In this document: positions 21,577 through 36,200 of the stretch, piece by piece
Layout: the number at the start of each line of letters is the position of its first letter
Position numbering within the stretch: position 1 is the stretch's first letter
Origin: Gordionus sp. m RMFG-2023
Lineage: Eukaryota; Nematomorpha; Gordioida; Chordodea; Parachordodidae
Length of the DNA stretch: 64,000 bases
Reading direction: 5' to 3'
NCBI RefSeq assembly: GCF_954871325.1
Contig: NC_088776.1
Coordinates: 6,765,985 to 6,829,984 of the forward strand
Position numbers and translations under genes: made by a program
The notes under the pieces: generated by a model
Database searches by the model: none
Told to the model about the DNA's origin: nothing
The model's input: only the letters and a program-made list of their open reading frames with translations

Positions 21577-23978
21577 CAAATGAATCATTATTCTTCATTT
21601 AAATTTTCAACATTTCTTTGTTATGAATCTGAACCCAAAAATGCGCCTATCATACATTCAAAGCATATCTAGCTTTATTATTTATTGGTGCCCAAGGGAA
21701 TTTTTTTTTAGATGGCTTAAATTTCTTAGTTATTGCGCCAATATTTTATAATTTATTCTCTCTATATTTAAATATAAATTTCTATAATTTTGTTACGAAA
21801 ATAACATTAATTGAAGCCAAATCCATGCCATTAATTACTATTATAATAATTTATTTTATTCAAAAACATGAATTCCACAGCAAATATCAGATATTATTTT
21901 ATGAACAAAAATTATTAAAAGTTTGAACTAATGATTTATTATAAATTGTAATTAACGATTTATCTATTAAGCTGGTTTTCAACTTCCATAAGAACTAGCA
22001 AACACATGTTTAGTATTTGGATATGGAAACCATTGAGATTCAGAATTTCTCGATTTTAAATCATTTCCTGAGGGAAGATTTAAATTTGTAAAATTTATTT
22101 GACCGGATATGTATTCCAACATGTATAGAAAATCTATTCTGTGAATTTTAGATGATTTTGTTTAGAAAACTCAATCAATATCTTCATGACGAAAATCTCC
22201 CAGAATCCAATATAATAAAAACAACCAATGAAGAAATATATATCTTCAAGTGAATGTATTTCTGATTCTGGGTATGATTTTTAAACCATTTTATCCTCTA
22301 TTTTTTTAAATAATATGAATTCATTTCTATTTGAACTTTAATTGTTTATTTTATAATTGTATTATATTTATATAATATTTTGAGTGTTTAATTATTAATT
22401 TAGACTTAAATTCTTAGGAATTTTGCATTACTAGTGGGACTATCTTGGAGGAGCGCATGTGTTTGTGTGATCAGGTGAATGTTTGTTCAAGAGCGCAATA
22501 AATGTTGCATCGCGGTTAGGTGTATAAATATCATTTATTTGATAACTTAGCATATGACACAGAATTTGGATGTTCTAAATTTATGGCTAGAAAAGAAGAT
22601 CTAACTTTCTAATCTTTCCACACTAGCCAAAAAACTTGTATTCCGGCAATAGCACATCTTATGAAATGTTTCTCATACATATTTTTTTCAATACCTATTT
22701 ATTTTGTAGTGATGGTAATGGCTTCATTTGTACCCTAATTCAAAATCAAAATTTTCAGCCTCGGGGTTAAATTTACTTTACATGGCAGTCATATACATTT
22801 CATAATTCATAAAACCATTATACATGGAATACTATTTAATTATTGTCAATTTTTAAATATTATAGAATTTTACAAAAATTCCTCACCCCCCCCCCTCCCC
22901 CTATAGGAAATTTTTGGTTACGGGCTTGCGCGCACCACCGTCGTATACTATATATAGTAAAAATGTTAAATTATCATAAAAAACATATTTATATAGCTTA
23001 AATCGCCCCTAATAGTATTGAACTGGGTTTTTTACGATTCCGATCTTGAGCAAAATTATCTCAAGCGCTCCTTATGGATTAGGTGATTGCGTAAGTTCGT
23101 TGTTCCCACTTCCCACTTTCTCATTTTTTTTTCAGAGATTATAGCATTTTTTTTTATTTACAAAAATTAAATTAGCGAAAAATTAAATTTTGAAATGACA
23201 AAAATAAAATAAATATAATATGTGCAGAATAATTCATAAACTATTTTCGTTTATCCAATTGAAAAAAAAATTATTATTTCTAGACCGACGCCAATGTGTT
23301 ATTTTTGATAAATTTTAAAAAAATTCCTTTATTGTAATGAATTTTTTATATTTAAGTGATGGATTAATAGATGCCAAATTTACAATATTATGCCCAATTT
23401 TATTTTAACTATCTTACACTGGGTATATGTGATAAATTGGCGGCCAAAATGGCATACATTTCACATAATTAATCATAGCTCTTAAAGTATTATGACTATG
23501 AGTAAAGAGCTAAATAGTTTTTTTATTTTGTAGATGAGGGATTTAGACTACATAAAAATATTCAAATTTTTATGGCTAAAAATGCAAAATACCAATCTTT
23601 CTACCCCCGTACGTATCGCTTACAGCATTCGTGGCCATGTTCACGCATAGGTTTCCCTGTAATATAATGTGATAATACCAAATTATATAGCTAGATTCAA
23701 GTGAATGTGTAGATACAAGAAAATAAATAACTTTTAAACTAGGTTAGCTAAGAACCCTGGATAATATAATTGTACGAATACCTCTTTTTTAAAAAAAGCT
23801 AATGTTTCAAAATAAGGAGAAAAGGTATTTATCATGGTGTGTAGAATTAGAAAGATTTTTACGATTTCTTTTAATATTTTGATTTTGATAATTTTGAAAT
23901 TGTAATTCGTGGGGTCATCTTGGCAATATTATTTTTTTGAATTTTATTTTAAAATTTAAAAAAAATTTGCTTGAAGAG
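21577..23978. other. spacer 1, last part, upstream of copy 2
   Basis: No gene recognised. Aligns to 45850-46547 plus 51375-53045 of spacer 2 around the LTR insertion. Near 22880-22940 a C-run followed by GGTTACGGGCTTGCGCG recalls a hAT end; spacer 2 has GGTTACGCGCCTG at about 51993. This stretch should contain the copy 2 promoter, but no element can be named. Confidence 0.4.
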
Positions 23979-23996
23979 ATGGCGACAGTGAACATG
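23979..23996 (+). CDS. candidate upstream coding mini-exon of copy 2
   Basis: ATG in a good context (GAAGAGATGG) followed by five codons (ATVNM) and a donor-like GTGAAT. The same string occurs before copy 3 (53046-53063) with the stronger donor GTGAGT. Joined to an acceptor GATGAAG at 24152 it would replace the simple ATG start of exon 1 in frame. Conservation is weak evidence, since the whole spacer is conserved. Confidence 0.25.
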
Positions 23997-24146
23997 GTGA
24001 ATTGTCGTTTTTTAAATTATTACTTTTCTCTTTTTTTTGAATTTTTTTTATAAAATTTTTCATTTTCGTTTCTTTTCGCATTTAAAAAAAATAAAATTTG
24101 TATATTAATTCATAAATTTAAAATAGACTAAATCCACGACCCAACG

Positions 24147-24253
24147 ATGAAGGAAGGCATTTTATTAAAAAGAGGGACATTACTATTTTCCGAAGAACCT
24201 TACGTGGCAACCCTTTCGAATGCTTTTAGAAGCATTCACTGCTCTTATTGCTT
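24147..24253 (+). CDS. copy 2 exon 1: start and N-terminal SET strand
   Basis: ATG at 24147 is the first in frame; an in-frame TAA lies 18 bases upstream in both copies 2 and 3. Reads LLKRGTLLFSEEPYV, the family's PGxLLFxxxP strand, and ends HCSYC, the first two zinc ligands of the MYND finger. A perfect GTAAGT donor follows. The RGxG loop usually found just before is missing. Confidence 0.8.
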
Positions 24254-27200
24254 GTAAGTATCCATTTATATAATCAATTTCTTCTAAAGTAAGTAAATGC
24301 GGATTATTATGGGTTCTGTTTTTAAAAAGACCCGATTGAGATTATAACCAAAATAACATTATGTAAGCCTAAAGATTTTATTCATATCTGGCAGAAATGC
24401 TTGGACATCTATTTGAGAAATCTTGTTGCTTACATGATAAGCATGCTAAAATCTTAATCGGGTTTTAAAAAAATCAACCCTAATTGGGCTTTTTATCAAC
24501 AATTATGGTGAAAAATCTCCAAACTATATAAATTTGTGTTATTATCGTGGAAAAGATGGAGGGTATAGACAACTTTTTAGCAATCTACCTTTTTTATTTT
24601 TTTGGTTAACAGTTGACTCAAATATTAATATATTTCTTAAATTTCTCTAGAATTCGATTCCATACTTAATATTAACTCTAGAATATATTTTTAGTCTTTC
24701 CGGAAGTGTGAGATGGGTAGAATATGAATTAAATTTTTTCTAGAAATCTCTAGACTTTAAAAAGGATTTCTAAAAAAAAATAATCCTTTGGCAGTTTAAC
24801 CTTTTCTAGCTTTTCAGTTAGCTATTTCCTATAAATCGTTTCGTTGGATTTCGAAATCCAGCTTGGAAATTCGAGCTATTAAATCCCGACATTTAATACA
24901 TTTTAACAGACCCTTTATTAATTATGAAATATTTATTGAGCTTATACTTAACCCTTATCAAATTGGTTACGAATTTAATAATAGGCTTGGAATAAATATT
25001 TTATATTTAAAATAGTTTTCTTATTCATATATAAACGGTAAAAATGGGTGCAAATAAGGATTTAATAAAAAATTTGAGAATAATTCAAATTAATTTTGAA
25101 ATGAAATGTTAATATTTTTTATATTTATAAGATTCTTAGAATTAGAATTATAAAATAAATATTAATTATATTTTTCGGGGGGAGAGGGTTAGTCTCTTAA
25201 CCATCCTGTGGGCATATGCGAACAGGATATAGCATCAGCCTCCCAACTAAACAGTTAGCTATTACTGGCGATTTAAAATATTTTGTTTTAAAACCCTGGT
25301 ATTTTTTTAAAAAAATTTTGCAGACCCGGCCCGTATATATTATAGAAAAAATTAAAATACGGGCCTGTGGGCCTGCAGGTCTAATATTAATTATTTAACG
25401 TTTATGGTTTCTTCTAGAAATAATTCAATTATTATATTTAAAATAAAAAAATAGCGCTAAAAACAAGCTTTCCAGATGCACTGCCTGTAAATTTCAACGA
25501 TACTGTAATAAGGAATGCCAAGTAAATTGTTTTAATTTAGCTAAGTTTAATACTTAAAACATCATATTTAAAACAGAGATAATTTTGGGTTCAATATAAA
25601 AAAAAATATCCGAACAAGTTCAGAATTATGGATAGTTAAATAAGGACTACTTAAAAGCGAATTTTTATCGGGGTTTCCAACCCAGCACTCTTTTAAATAA
25701 AACTCTGTTTTGTCGACCAGGACATATCTTAGCATCTAAAAGAATAACCCAGGTGTTAAAATAAGAATATTGATTTTAGATGCCCATTCCTTAGCAAGAC
25801 ATTGCAACTTTTCGTTTAATAAAACTATTTTTACCTTGTGATGATTTCGTTTTTTTAATTGTACTTTTTTTGAATAATCTGATTGTATAGAATCGAATAA
25901 TTATATTATTCTAATCATTGATTCGTTCGAATCGTATAATTTTTATCGAACCTCGACTCGTTAGATATAATATCTAAAATTAAATATCATTTGATAAAGT
26001 GTAAAAGTAGAATGTTTAAATAATGTTTTGGCAATTAAGTAAAAAAAAAATTAAAAGTTCTACAAGGAATATGTTCAATTAATTGATAATTTCTAACGTT
26101 TACAAATTAAAAATATTTTCAAAAATTCAATTCAATCGAATAATATATTATTGGGCAAATTTTATTTGCTATTATTTGTAGTTAATTATGTTTTTCCGCT
26201 ATTCATAAAAATCGAATAACGTCTTAGATTAAATCTCATAAATTTATCCAGGATATCAAAATTGTTAAACGATACTTTTAAAAGTAGCGAGCTTCCGCTA
26301 TCGCTATTTGTCAAAAAGACTAGCGCGCTATTAGCTATTATTTTTTAAAAGTAGCTTTAACTACCTACCCTAAGAATTTCAGATAATTATAAACATTTGA
26401 ACTTAATATAATTTATATTAGGTTTTCCATAGATTTTTTATATAAATTATAAATGACTCAAAAGTTAAAGGTAAGATTATCTACAATTCATAAGATAGGT
26501 ATTCTAAACATTCTGGCATACATTTCCGGTAAAATCAGATTTTAATTTTAAAAATGCGCTCAAAATATGATTAGAAGTTGAAAAAATAGCACATTACCGG
26601 AAAAAACACATTGCTGCTAATGGGGACTCTATATTAGGTTTTCCATAGATTTTTTATATAAATTATAAATGACTCAAAAGTTAAAGGTAAGATTATCTAC
26701 AATTCATAAGATAGGTATTCTAAACATTCTGGCATACATTTCCGGTAAAATCAGATTTTAATTTTAAAAATGCGCTCAAAATATGATTAGAAGTTGAAAA
26801 AATAGCACATTACCGGAAAAAACACATTGCTGCTAATGAGGACTCTAAAGGGATTAAGGATCATAAAGACAAATTTTTTCAAGAAAAAACTGATTGAAAT
26901 TGTAAATAATGAGGAAAATATTTAAGATATATTATTGATCCAAATACATTAATAATAATACCAATCAATTAACATGTCTAAAATTTGATCAAAACTATTT
27001 CTTAATTCTTAAAATTTAAAAAGTGATCAAAACTATTTCTTAATTCTTAAAATTTAAAAAGTGATTTTGTAGAATATGGAAATATAAATACTTATAAATA
27101 ATTCTAAATATTTGTTGTTTTAAATAATTTAGAATATTTACGATAAATTTTGAATTATAGGAATAATTTCAAAATTCGACAAATGATATATTTTTTTTAT

Positions 27201-30200
27201 TCAATTTTTGAATCGAATAATTTTGTTATTTGAATTCGTAAAATACTAATTAAATCGAATATTGAATAATTCGTTTTAGGTTATAGATAGCATAAAGTTC
27301 CGTAATCTAATTAGCGACTATGTATTATTTTTCTGGAGTTAAATATCTTTATAACCCCCTTCTTTGCTAATTAAATTTATTCTAGACATTTTTATATTAC
27401 TTAAATTAATTATTATAAATTTATTATACAGCACACTAAATGAAAGCAATTACGATAACTAAATCTGATTATATTTACTAATTTTATCTCTATTTTACAG
27501 GCAAAAGATTGGGTAGATCATAAAGATGAATGTAAAATATTTAGAAAAATACCTTTGGAAGATCGTCTCCAATTTGATTACCAAATCCATCTCATTATTC
27601 GCATAATTTTCAAACTTGAAGTAAACATTACGATAATTTCTTTAAATAAAAAAAACCAGGAGCGTGAGATCCCTCCTTCTAAAAAAATGGGTTAGGTTTT
27701 GGGTTCAATAATAAATCTCTGAATTAGGTTCGGTTTTAGCAGGGTTTGGTGTCCATAAAAATTATAACTTGTAAAATGTAGTTAAAATAACAGAAACATA
27801 ATTGATTTTTTAATTTCAATATATTTTAAAATATTTATCTTTTTTTTTTTATTATATATCATATTTTACATGTTATTTTTTTAAATATTATTTATATTTA
27901 TTTTAATAATTTTGAGAAAAAAGTATTTAGAAGATTCAATAAAAAAAAAATAACTAAATAAAAAATTTTTAAAAAAAATTATAGAACCCTTAATCCGATT
28001 TAGTTAAATATCAGGATTCCAAGCGCTCTAATTGAGGATTCGAGTTAATGGCCCTGTATAAACTTGCCCCTCCCCAAGTTTTAAAATATTGATAAATTTA
28101 TTACCATGGCTTGATGCTGGCATTAGTATTGTTAAAAAACGCGATTCGGGTCGATTTTAAAAGAGGCTTTATTAAGATTATAACCAAGATAATATTATGT
28201 AAATCTAAAGATTTTACTAATAGCTGGTAAAAATGCTTGGACATCTATTTGCCAAACCTCGATGCTTACATATTATTATTTTAGCTAAAATCATAATCGG
28301 GCCGTTTTGAAATCGACCCAAATCGGACTTTTTAACAACACTATTTGGCATGGGCTTTGTTTCTTCTAAATTCGCACATTTGAATTTGTTTAAAGAGACA
28401 ATTTTTTTTCATTTGCTAAATTTTACTATAAAAACATATTTTTTTCATGAAAAGATTTTGATTCCTGTATACTCTTCAAAAATTAATGAATTATGTATTT
28501 TTTTTTAAAAAAACGTTTTATTTAAAGCGCCAATCAACTAAGAATTATAACCCCGAAAATTTGATATCTCATTGCAATGGAAAAATTAAATTGGCGAAAC
28601 ACAAATTTATGGATTTAAAGGAACATTCATTTGAGAAAATGTTTAGACATCTTGTTTTTACCAAAGCTTTATTTCTCGAGAAAATACTTAATAGAATGAA
28701 AAAATTATTGCCTGAGATAATATGGAATAAATATGAACAAATCTTACCCCATATATACAACAAAGTAGGTTCAATTAAGTATTAATTTTTATTTTAAAAA
28801 AAACATTTACTGTAGTTATTAATAGGAATAAATATTTTAAAAAATCTACTGATCTAAAACATAAAATAATAAAATGGTTCACCACATTTAATATGAAAAA
28901 TAGTGGCATGATTTTATACAGGATAATCCTAATCTTCTAATTAAGGTAGGACCCTATTTTCAATCGCCAACAAAACTTTGGAAATCAAAGCATGCCAAAT
29001 AATCAAGGGCCTTCGGTGGGCTGCGCGAGGTTTATAAATCTAGTCGGCGGCCTCCAAACACTCATAGATATTTTTAAATAGCTAATTAATTTTTTTTTAT
29101 TTTAAAAATCTAAGCTAAATAAAATAAAATATGTATACTAAATATATCACCATATTTTTGGATCCATATTGTAAAAAAAAAACTAATATTACTAATTCAA
29201 ACTCAGCTAATTTTAAAGTAATCATGTATAAAAATAATTTTATTTAAATTAGCCTAGGCATAAGGATAACTTCATTAGATATGCTAGTTGGCAGAACACC
29301 TAATTTATTTTTTGCTAGGGCGAAAAAATTCAGAAATTCGATTCAAAAATTAAAGTATACATTCTATATATGGCATATTCCGGGAAGAACTTGGCGTTCT
29401 TGTTAAAAGTTCCGTATACTGAAAGATAATTTGTTTTTATTTGTAGAATATTTATTTGCTAACCTTGTCAAATAATTTGTATTTGATACTTCCTCATAAT
29501 CTTCAATCTCTATATTTACTATTTAAAAGTTTAAGATATTTTAATAAATTTTTGACCATGCATTTTTGCTCTATTCTATATTTTTACACCATTTCTAATT
29601 TTTGAAATCTTTAGTCTAAAAGAGAAACCAACAAACACCTAGATATTTTTTTTAAATAAATAAATTAAACTACAATTTATGTAATATTACTTGCAGATTT
29701 CAAACAATAAATTAAGTTTATTTAAAACATATTTTCCTTAGGTGAAAATTAATTTCCCAGCTATCATCATCATTTACCTTTAAATGAGTTTCTATTTTAC
29801 TTCTCTGCCATGTAGGCTTATTTTGTGCACTATACAATTACATTTTTTGAAAAAATTAGGCTATGGCCATGCACTCAGCTGTATTATTATATTTTATGTT
29901 CATTTATCGGCCCTCATTAATCTAATCAAAAAGATTATTTGGGTAAATTTTTTAATTTTATTAAAAATATCGTATTAATGGGTGAAGCTTCATTCAAAAG
30001 GCTAAAATATTCGCATAGAACACCCGAGGAAATACCAGTAGTTTAAAAAAAATTCCTTCCCATCTCGGCCAATATTTTTTTTGACTTATGATTATTTCAT
30101 GGCTTGACACTATTTTAAAATGTCTATTTTCTAAAAATATGCATCCATTTTACAAAATGTGCCTTTTCAATAATAAAGATTAAATTTAAAAAGAACTAAC

Positions 30201-33200
30201 CCAATTTTAAATTTAATTTGTACCAACGATTTTTTATGAATGAGACTATTTTATGTGCGGGTATTGTGTATGGAACTGCGAGTCTATTTGAACGGTATAA
30301 TTATTCTTCCAAAAAAATGTATTCATAACAGCAGTCTTATTTATGTGCATTTATTTAATTCTTAGATCTTGATTAATTCATTTGATATAAAGGACGAACA
30401 CCATAAAGATATAGGCCATGGAATTTTTATCAAGTATATATTCAAATTTCAAATATAGTAATTATATTTATTTGACATTATGATTATTAAATGATGAGAA
30501 ATCTGAAAGAAATAATTCCCCTTAGATTTAGAACTTAGAATTTTAATTTTTCATAAGAATGATAGTCAAAACGCTCCGATCGAAGCACTTTGAGGTAATC
30601 AAATATTGCTTTTCTAGACCAGAAAAGTTTGAATACATATCAGTTAGCGACTCGACATTTTAGTTCTTCATTGAATTTTTTTTAAAGTTTTAATAAAATA
30701 TCAATATAATGTATTTATATTGGCAAAATAACGTGACATCAGCTTATTTGCATTCGAGTAAATCAAATGTCAGTCGAGATAATTTATATAACATTGCTTA
30801 AATCTCAGCTGAATTTCGCAAAAAATCTTCTGAGGTGAAAATACACCTTACTATTATAGGGCTATTCAATGCTGAACCGAATGCTAAAAGTTATTTGAGA
30901 TTAAAGGGACTAGCAGGAAAATGACAGTCTTTATAGAAAGCAGCTATTTAATATTTTTAATTTATATGTAAGTAATCTTTAATATAAATCGGTTCGACTT
31001 AATTATTAATTTAAGTTCTCACCTAAAATACTACTTCTTAAGATATGTTTCACTTTCTTTAAAAATTATATATTTCTAAAAATATTTAGTTATTCAAAAA
31101 TTGATCATTCCTGTATCCCAAACGGAATTTGTATATCTAACGGTAGGACCCAACACTTAGTTTTGATAGAAGACCTTTACTTACTCAATGCAAATGACTT
31201 AGAAAAATATGTAATAGAAATATGAATAAATATAACATTTAACATTGATAAAATTAAATAATATTGCGATTCCTTTTTAATAAAAAAAGAATATTTTTCT
31301 TATTATATATTTTTTTATGGGGTAAAAACAAAAAATGTAATAAATGAATAAATCCATTACATATTACTCCAGGGAATCACACTTGTTTCTTTTAACGGTT
31401 AGTGGAATGGTATGAGTGTTATTCTATTTCATTTTGGGTTATCTGTTAAAATTAAAAGTGTCGACCAATTTCATCCAAGAATTGATATCATTGCATTTAT
31501 GATATAGACTAACCTTGGCACGCATCAGGGGGTTTATATCCTTAGAGTTAGTCATGATATTAAATATAATAAGAAAGGGCTATAGCTGGGTTTTGGCTAA
31601 TTCGGCTCAATCTTCAGCTACTTGCTGGACCGTTAAAATTAAGAAGTTTTAATTTTTATTAGTTTCTTCCAAACTTGAGGTGCTATCCTTTCAAAAAAAG
31701 GCTAAAAATTGGCTTGAAAGATCTAAAAATATAGTAATTACCCAAGTATAAAAGACTAACGTTAGATAACATAGCTTTATTTCGAGTCCCCTTATTAAAA
31801 ACAATTTACCCTTTCTAACCTAAGAATCTAATTTAAATAGAGTCTTTATTTTAAGGGAATATCCAGTGTCACTTAACGAAAAATTTATTCCAAGTTATGA
31901 TTAAAAGGTTTGCAGTTTGACGAAAAAAAATTTAGCATGACTTATAAAATCGAGAATTGATGATTTTGCAAATTTTTTTTTAAGAAATATTTTGGATATA
32001 ATGCTACCTACATTTATTTTTTTCATAGCAAATGATTCTATTTGACAAAACATAATATTCCATTATACATCACTATTAAATATGCTTCTATTTTAACCCT
32101 AAATAAACAAGGTAAATGACTTGCAATTTTTCACCCATTAATACACTTTAAAAAATAAATAAGGTGTATCGGGAGACTAAGTTAAATAGATTATTACTAT
32201 TTTAATATAAATTGTATATTTTAAAAAATATAAATGTTAATAAGGTACATATTTCCTACATGAACCCGGTATCTTCAACTTTTGATAGGCAGGAGTTCTT
32301 CAGAATTAATTCGCATTTTAGTTGTGATTGCTCATTGTGTTATCTAGATAAGACTCAAGGTCGATCATCGAAAAGCATGGAAGACGAATATAAGATAGAT
32401 ATAATGGATGGTTATTTTTTTTTATTTTGGGCATTTAAAAAATTGATAAGAATATATTTCATTTAGTTGATTATTTAACTACTAGTTGGTTACCCCGTCA
32501 TAGTTACAGAAATTGTAATTGTTTATGTGTAAATCACAAGTGGGAATGTATCTTAAACCCATTTTTCTATATTATATTTATATAAATAACAGTTCTTTCC
32601 TTATGTCTAATCAATTTAGGGGAGATAAAACTGCAGTTAAGTCAAATTTAATATAGAATATGTATTTTTTATTCTCTATTCCTTTACGTCCTCTTATGTT
32701 ACCCGAGAAGCGAAAATTTTATCTATAAATTTGTTTTAATTGCGACGAGTAGAATGCAAGATTTCATAGGGTTGACTAGATTTCTTTTAACATCTTAGTC
32801 CATATAGTCAACATTTAATTATATCGAGATGTATTTGCTTATAATTGTGAAAATTATTATAAAAAACTCTACCAGTTCAACGCTATTTAATAACTCACAC
32901 AATTTACCAACCCAACTCTAAAACTAAAATTAATAAATTTTAAATAATAATGACAATAATTATTTACGATTCAAATTTTAATTCTAAATTTCCTCTGTTT
33001 CGACATAATTTGATATTGCAAGATAAAGAGATGATTTATTTTTAAACATTGCGATGCTAGAAAAAAAATGAAATAATTAATCTCAATTTTTAAAACGATT
33101 ATTCTTTTTAATATATATGTTTAGTTTGACAGTTTTTGAACAAAACAATATACTCTCTGTTTAAAAATAATATGTAGTCAAAATTGAAAATATAATTTTG

Positions 33201-36200
33201 CATATTCTCTTATAATCTTGTCAAGAAGGTCAGATAATATTCGCTGATATAAAAATATCTCGAGAAAATTTAAGATATGTATAATATAATTTTATTTTTC
33301 CTTATATTTCAAAGTTACTTCAAAAAATCTTTTTACCCTCTAACCCAGGCACGTAAGCAGGAATTTAATGTGTGGGGAGGGGGGATAATTAAAATTTTTT
33401 AAAAAAAATTATTATTTAAAAATATCAAGCGTAAATTTTTTAGGACTAACAACTATTTCTAATACAAAATTTTAAATTAATCTGAATTATAAAAAATTAA
33501 ATATATAAACCAACATATAAAAAACTATAAAATAAAAGTATATTAAAAAAATATTAAGTTGATATACAGCATATAAATCACTATAAAATAAATGACCCAA
33601 AATAGAAATTTAAATTATTTGAGCCAAATTAGTATAAAAAATTTAAATGTTGAAAATATAAATTATTACACAAGTTTCTTAGGAATAATTGTATTTTGTA
33701 TGTAATAACTTAAAAGGTATTCATGAAAAAATATATAACACATTAAAAAAAATAAATCTCTTAGAAATATTATTAAGAAGCATATTATAAATTTATAAAG
33801 TAAAATCTAATCTTCGTTGAGATTGGGTTAATTTTTCAATTATCTTCTCCATGATTGGCGTCAAATGCCTATGAATATTCAAAAGGGCCAAACTATTCAA
33901 TATACTGTCAGATGTTGTACTTCTTAAGTATGTTTTTATTCTTTAAAGAATGTTCTTTCATTAGTTGCAGTACTAATGTGAAGATGTTAAAATAATGCAA
34001 AGCATCCATAGTATTTTTTAAGTATCATAGTTAATCTTTTAAACATAGTTATTCAGCTAATAAAACATAAGATACTTTAACATCATTATGATAAAAATCT
34101 AACAAATATTTTTTTTCTATCACCATTTGAAAAAAGTTGGAAAGGCTTTTGTGTAAGTAATATCTGCAGATTGCTAATTGCTGCCTGATGAACTAAAAAC
34201 CGTTCATTTATTTGGGTGATAAATGTATCTAAGAGAGGGATAAAGACATTTATTTTATAATACTCTTCTACTGACATTATATTAATGTTAGGAAGATGAG
34301 CCTGCCCCCAAGACAAATGTTAAACTCGTATAGCTCTTTTGACTCAAAAATACAGAAAATATAAAACTTTTCAACAACATTAGCCCTAATTTCCCTGAGT
34401 TCTAATAAAATGCTCTTCGCTATTCTCATCGTTTCAAACAAGTCAATGTATTGTTTTTGGAAATAGATAAATTAGTTGTATAATATACATTCTAATGAGA
34501 ATAAAAAGTATAAGCATTGAATCCAATGATTTGTTTGCTTCTGAGGAAATATCTCCTACAGGCAATTGTGATATTTCAGTAAGAGCATTAATAATAGACT
34601 CTTCTAACTCTATAAAAGCTGTTATTGCTTGATGGCGAAAACTCCATCTCGTTGGACAAGCTTTTTACAATTTCTTTCTCCTAGTTAAACAAGGAGTTTT
34701 AGAAATAATTCTGTTTACCCCTAATGCTTTAATTTACAAGACCACGAAAATTACCTTCATTATCATTATTATTGAAAGTCAAGCTTCCTGAATCCAAATG
34801 GTCACGTAATTCTAGACCCTGTAATTACAATATAGAATTGCCTCAATAGTTAGTTTGATCTTACATCTATTTTCTTTTGATATTTTAATCCTATTTTTGC
34901 CAATATGTGATGAAATGGGGATCACATCCCCACTTTGAATTAATTTAAAGAAATAATCAGTTCACAGCGTTTGTGATAATTTATTTTTTGAGTCAAAGAT
35001 TTCTCCAGCATCTTTGTACTTGTTGTTAACTAACAGGACTCATATCCTGCAATAAATTCCATTGTCTCCAATAGAGAATTCTAGTCATAACCATCTAGTA
35101 AAATAGCTGTTTTAAAATTTTAACTTTCAATTAGAACATAAAGTCTGTGGATATTGAAATTTGATGGGTGGAATATAAAATTATTATTAAATAAAATATT
35201 TATCATAGGTATCTTTAATACCTCTTAAGAAGTATTTGTCATACTTCTAAGCTAATTAAAAAATGTTATAAAATTATTTGTATATTTTGCTTTTTGTAAG
35301 ATGACTAGGATTTTCAACATCATCAATATGTTTAAAAACATTTTTTATGTCCATAATTATTATTTGACTAGAAATTTAAAAATATTAGATAAATATTAAC
35401 CAAGGAAAACTTAAATCGAAATTAATTGATAAAATAACTTAGTAAAAGAAGTGTTAAATAAATGTAAGTAAATATATACTTAAAAAGTAAAAAGAAAGAG
35501 AATGTTATAAAAGTCAGGCGCGTATGCAGGAATTTGGTCTGGGGAGGGATAATAAAATTTTTAAGAAATATTATTGTTTTTTAAAAATATCAAGCATAAA
35601 TTTATTAGGAAAAATATACAATTTCTAATACACAATTTTAAATTTATGTGAATTATAAAAAAATTATATGTAAAGAATCACTTAAATGACCCAAAATAGA
35701 AATTTGAATTTTTTAACCTTTACACAAAATGTTTCTTAGGAATAATTGCATTTTATATGTTATATATTTACAATGTAAATCCAATCTTCGTTGTGATTGA
35801 GCTAATTTTTCAATTATCTCATCCTTGCTTGTCGTCAAATGCCTATGAATATTCAAAAGATCCAAACCTTTCAATTTACTTTCAGATGTTGTACTTCTTG
35901 GTATGTTTTTCAGAGACCTGCAGGCCCGGCCCCTGGGCTGGACAGTATTTTAATATTTTTAAATATACCCGGGCCGGGCCCGAAATTTTTTAAAAAAACA
36001 CCGGAACCGGGCCTGAAAATTTTATTTTAAAAAAGCCGGGCCGGGTCTGAAATTTTTTTAAAAAAAGCCGAGTCGGGCCTAAAAAATTTTTAAAAAAAGC
36101 TGCGGCCGGGCCTGAAAATTTTTCAAAAAAAATGCAGGCCGGGCTGTAAAAAATCTTTAAAAAAATCCGGGCCGTGTCCTGCAAATGGTACTTCTGCAGG

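Noticed and set aside
28569-28763. 64-residue minus-strand ORF
   Set aside because: Exact antisense of exon 4 of copy 2.
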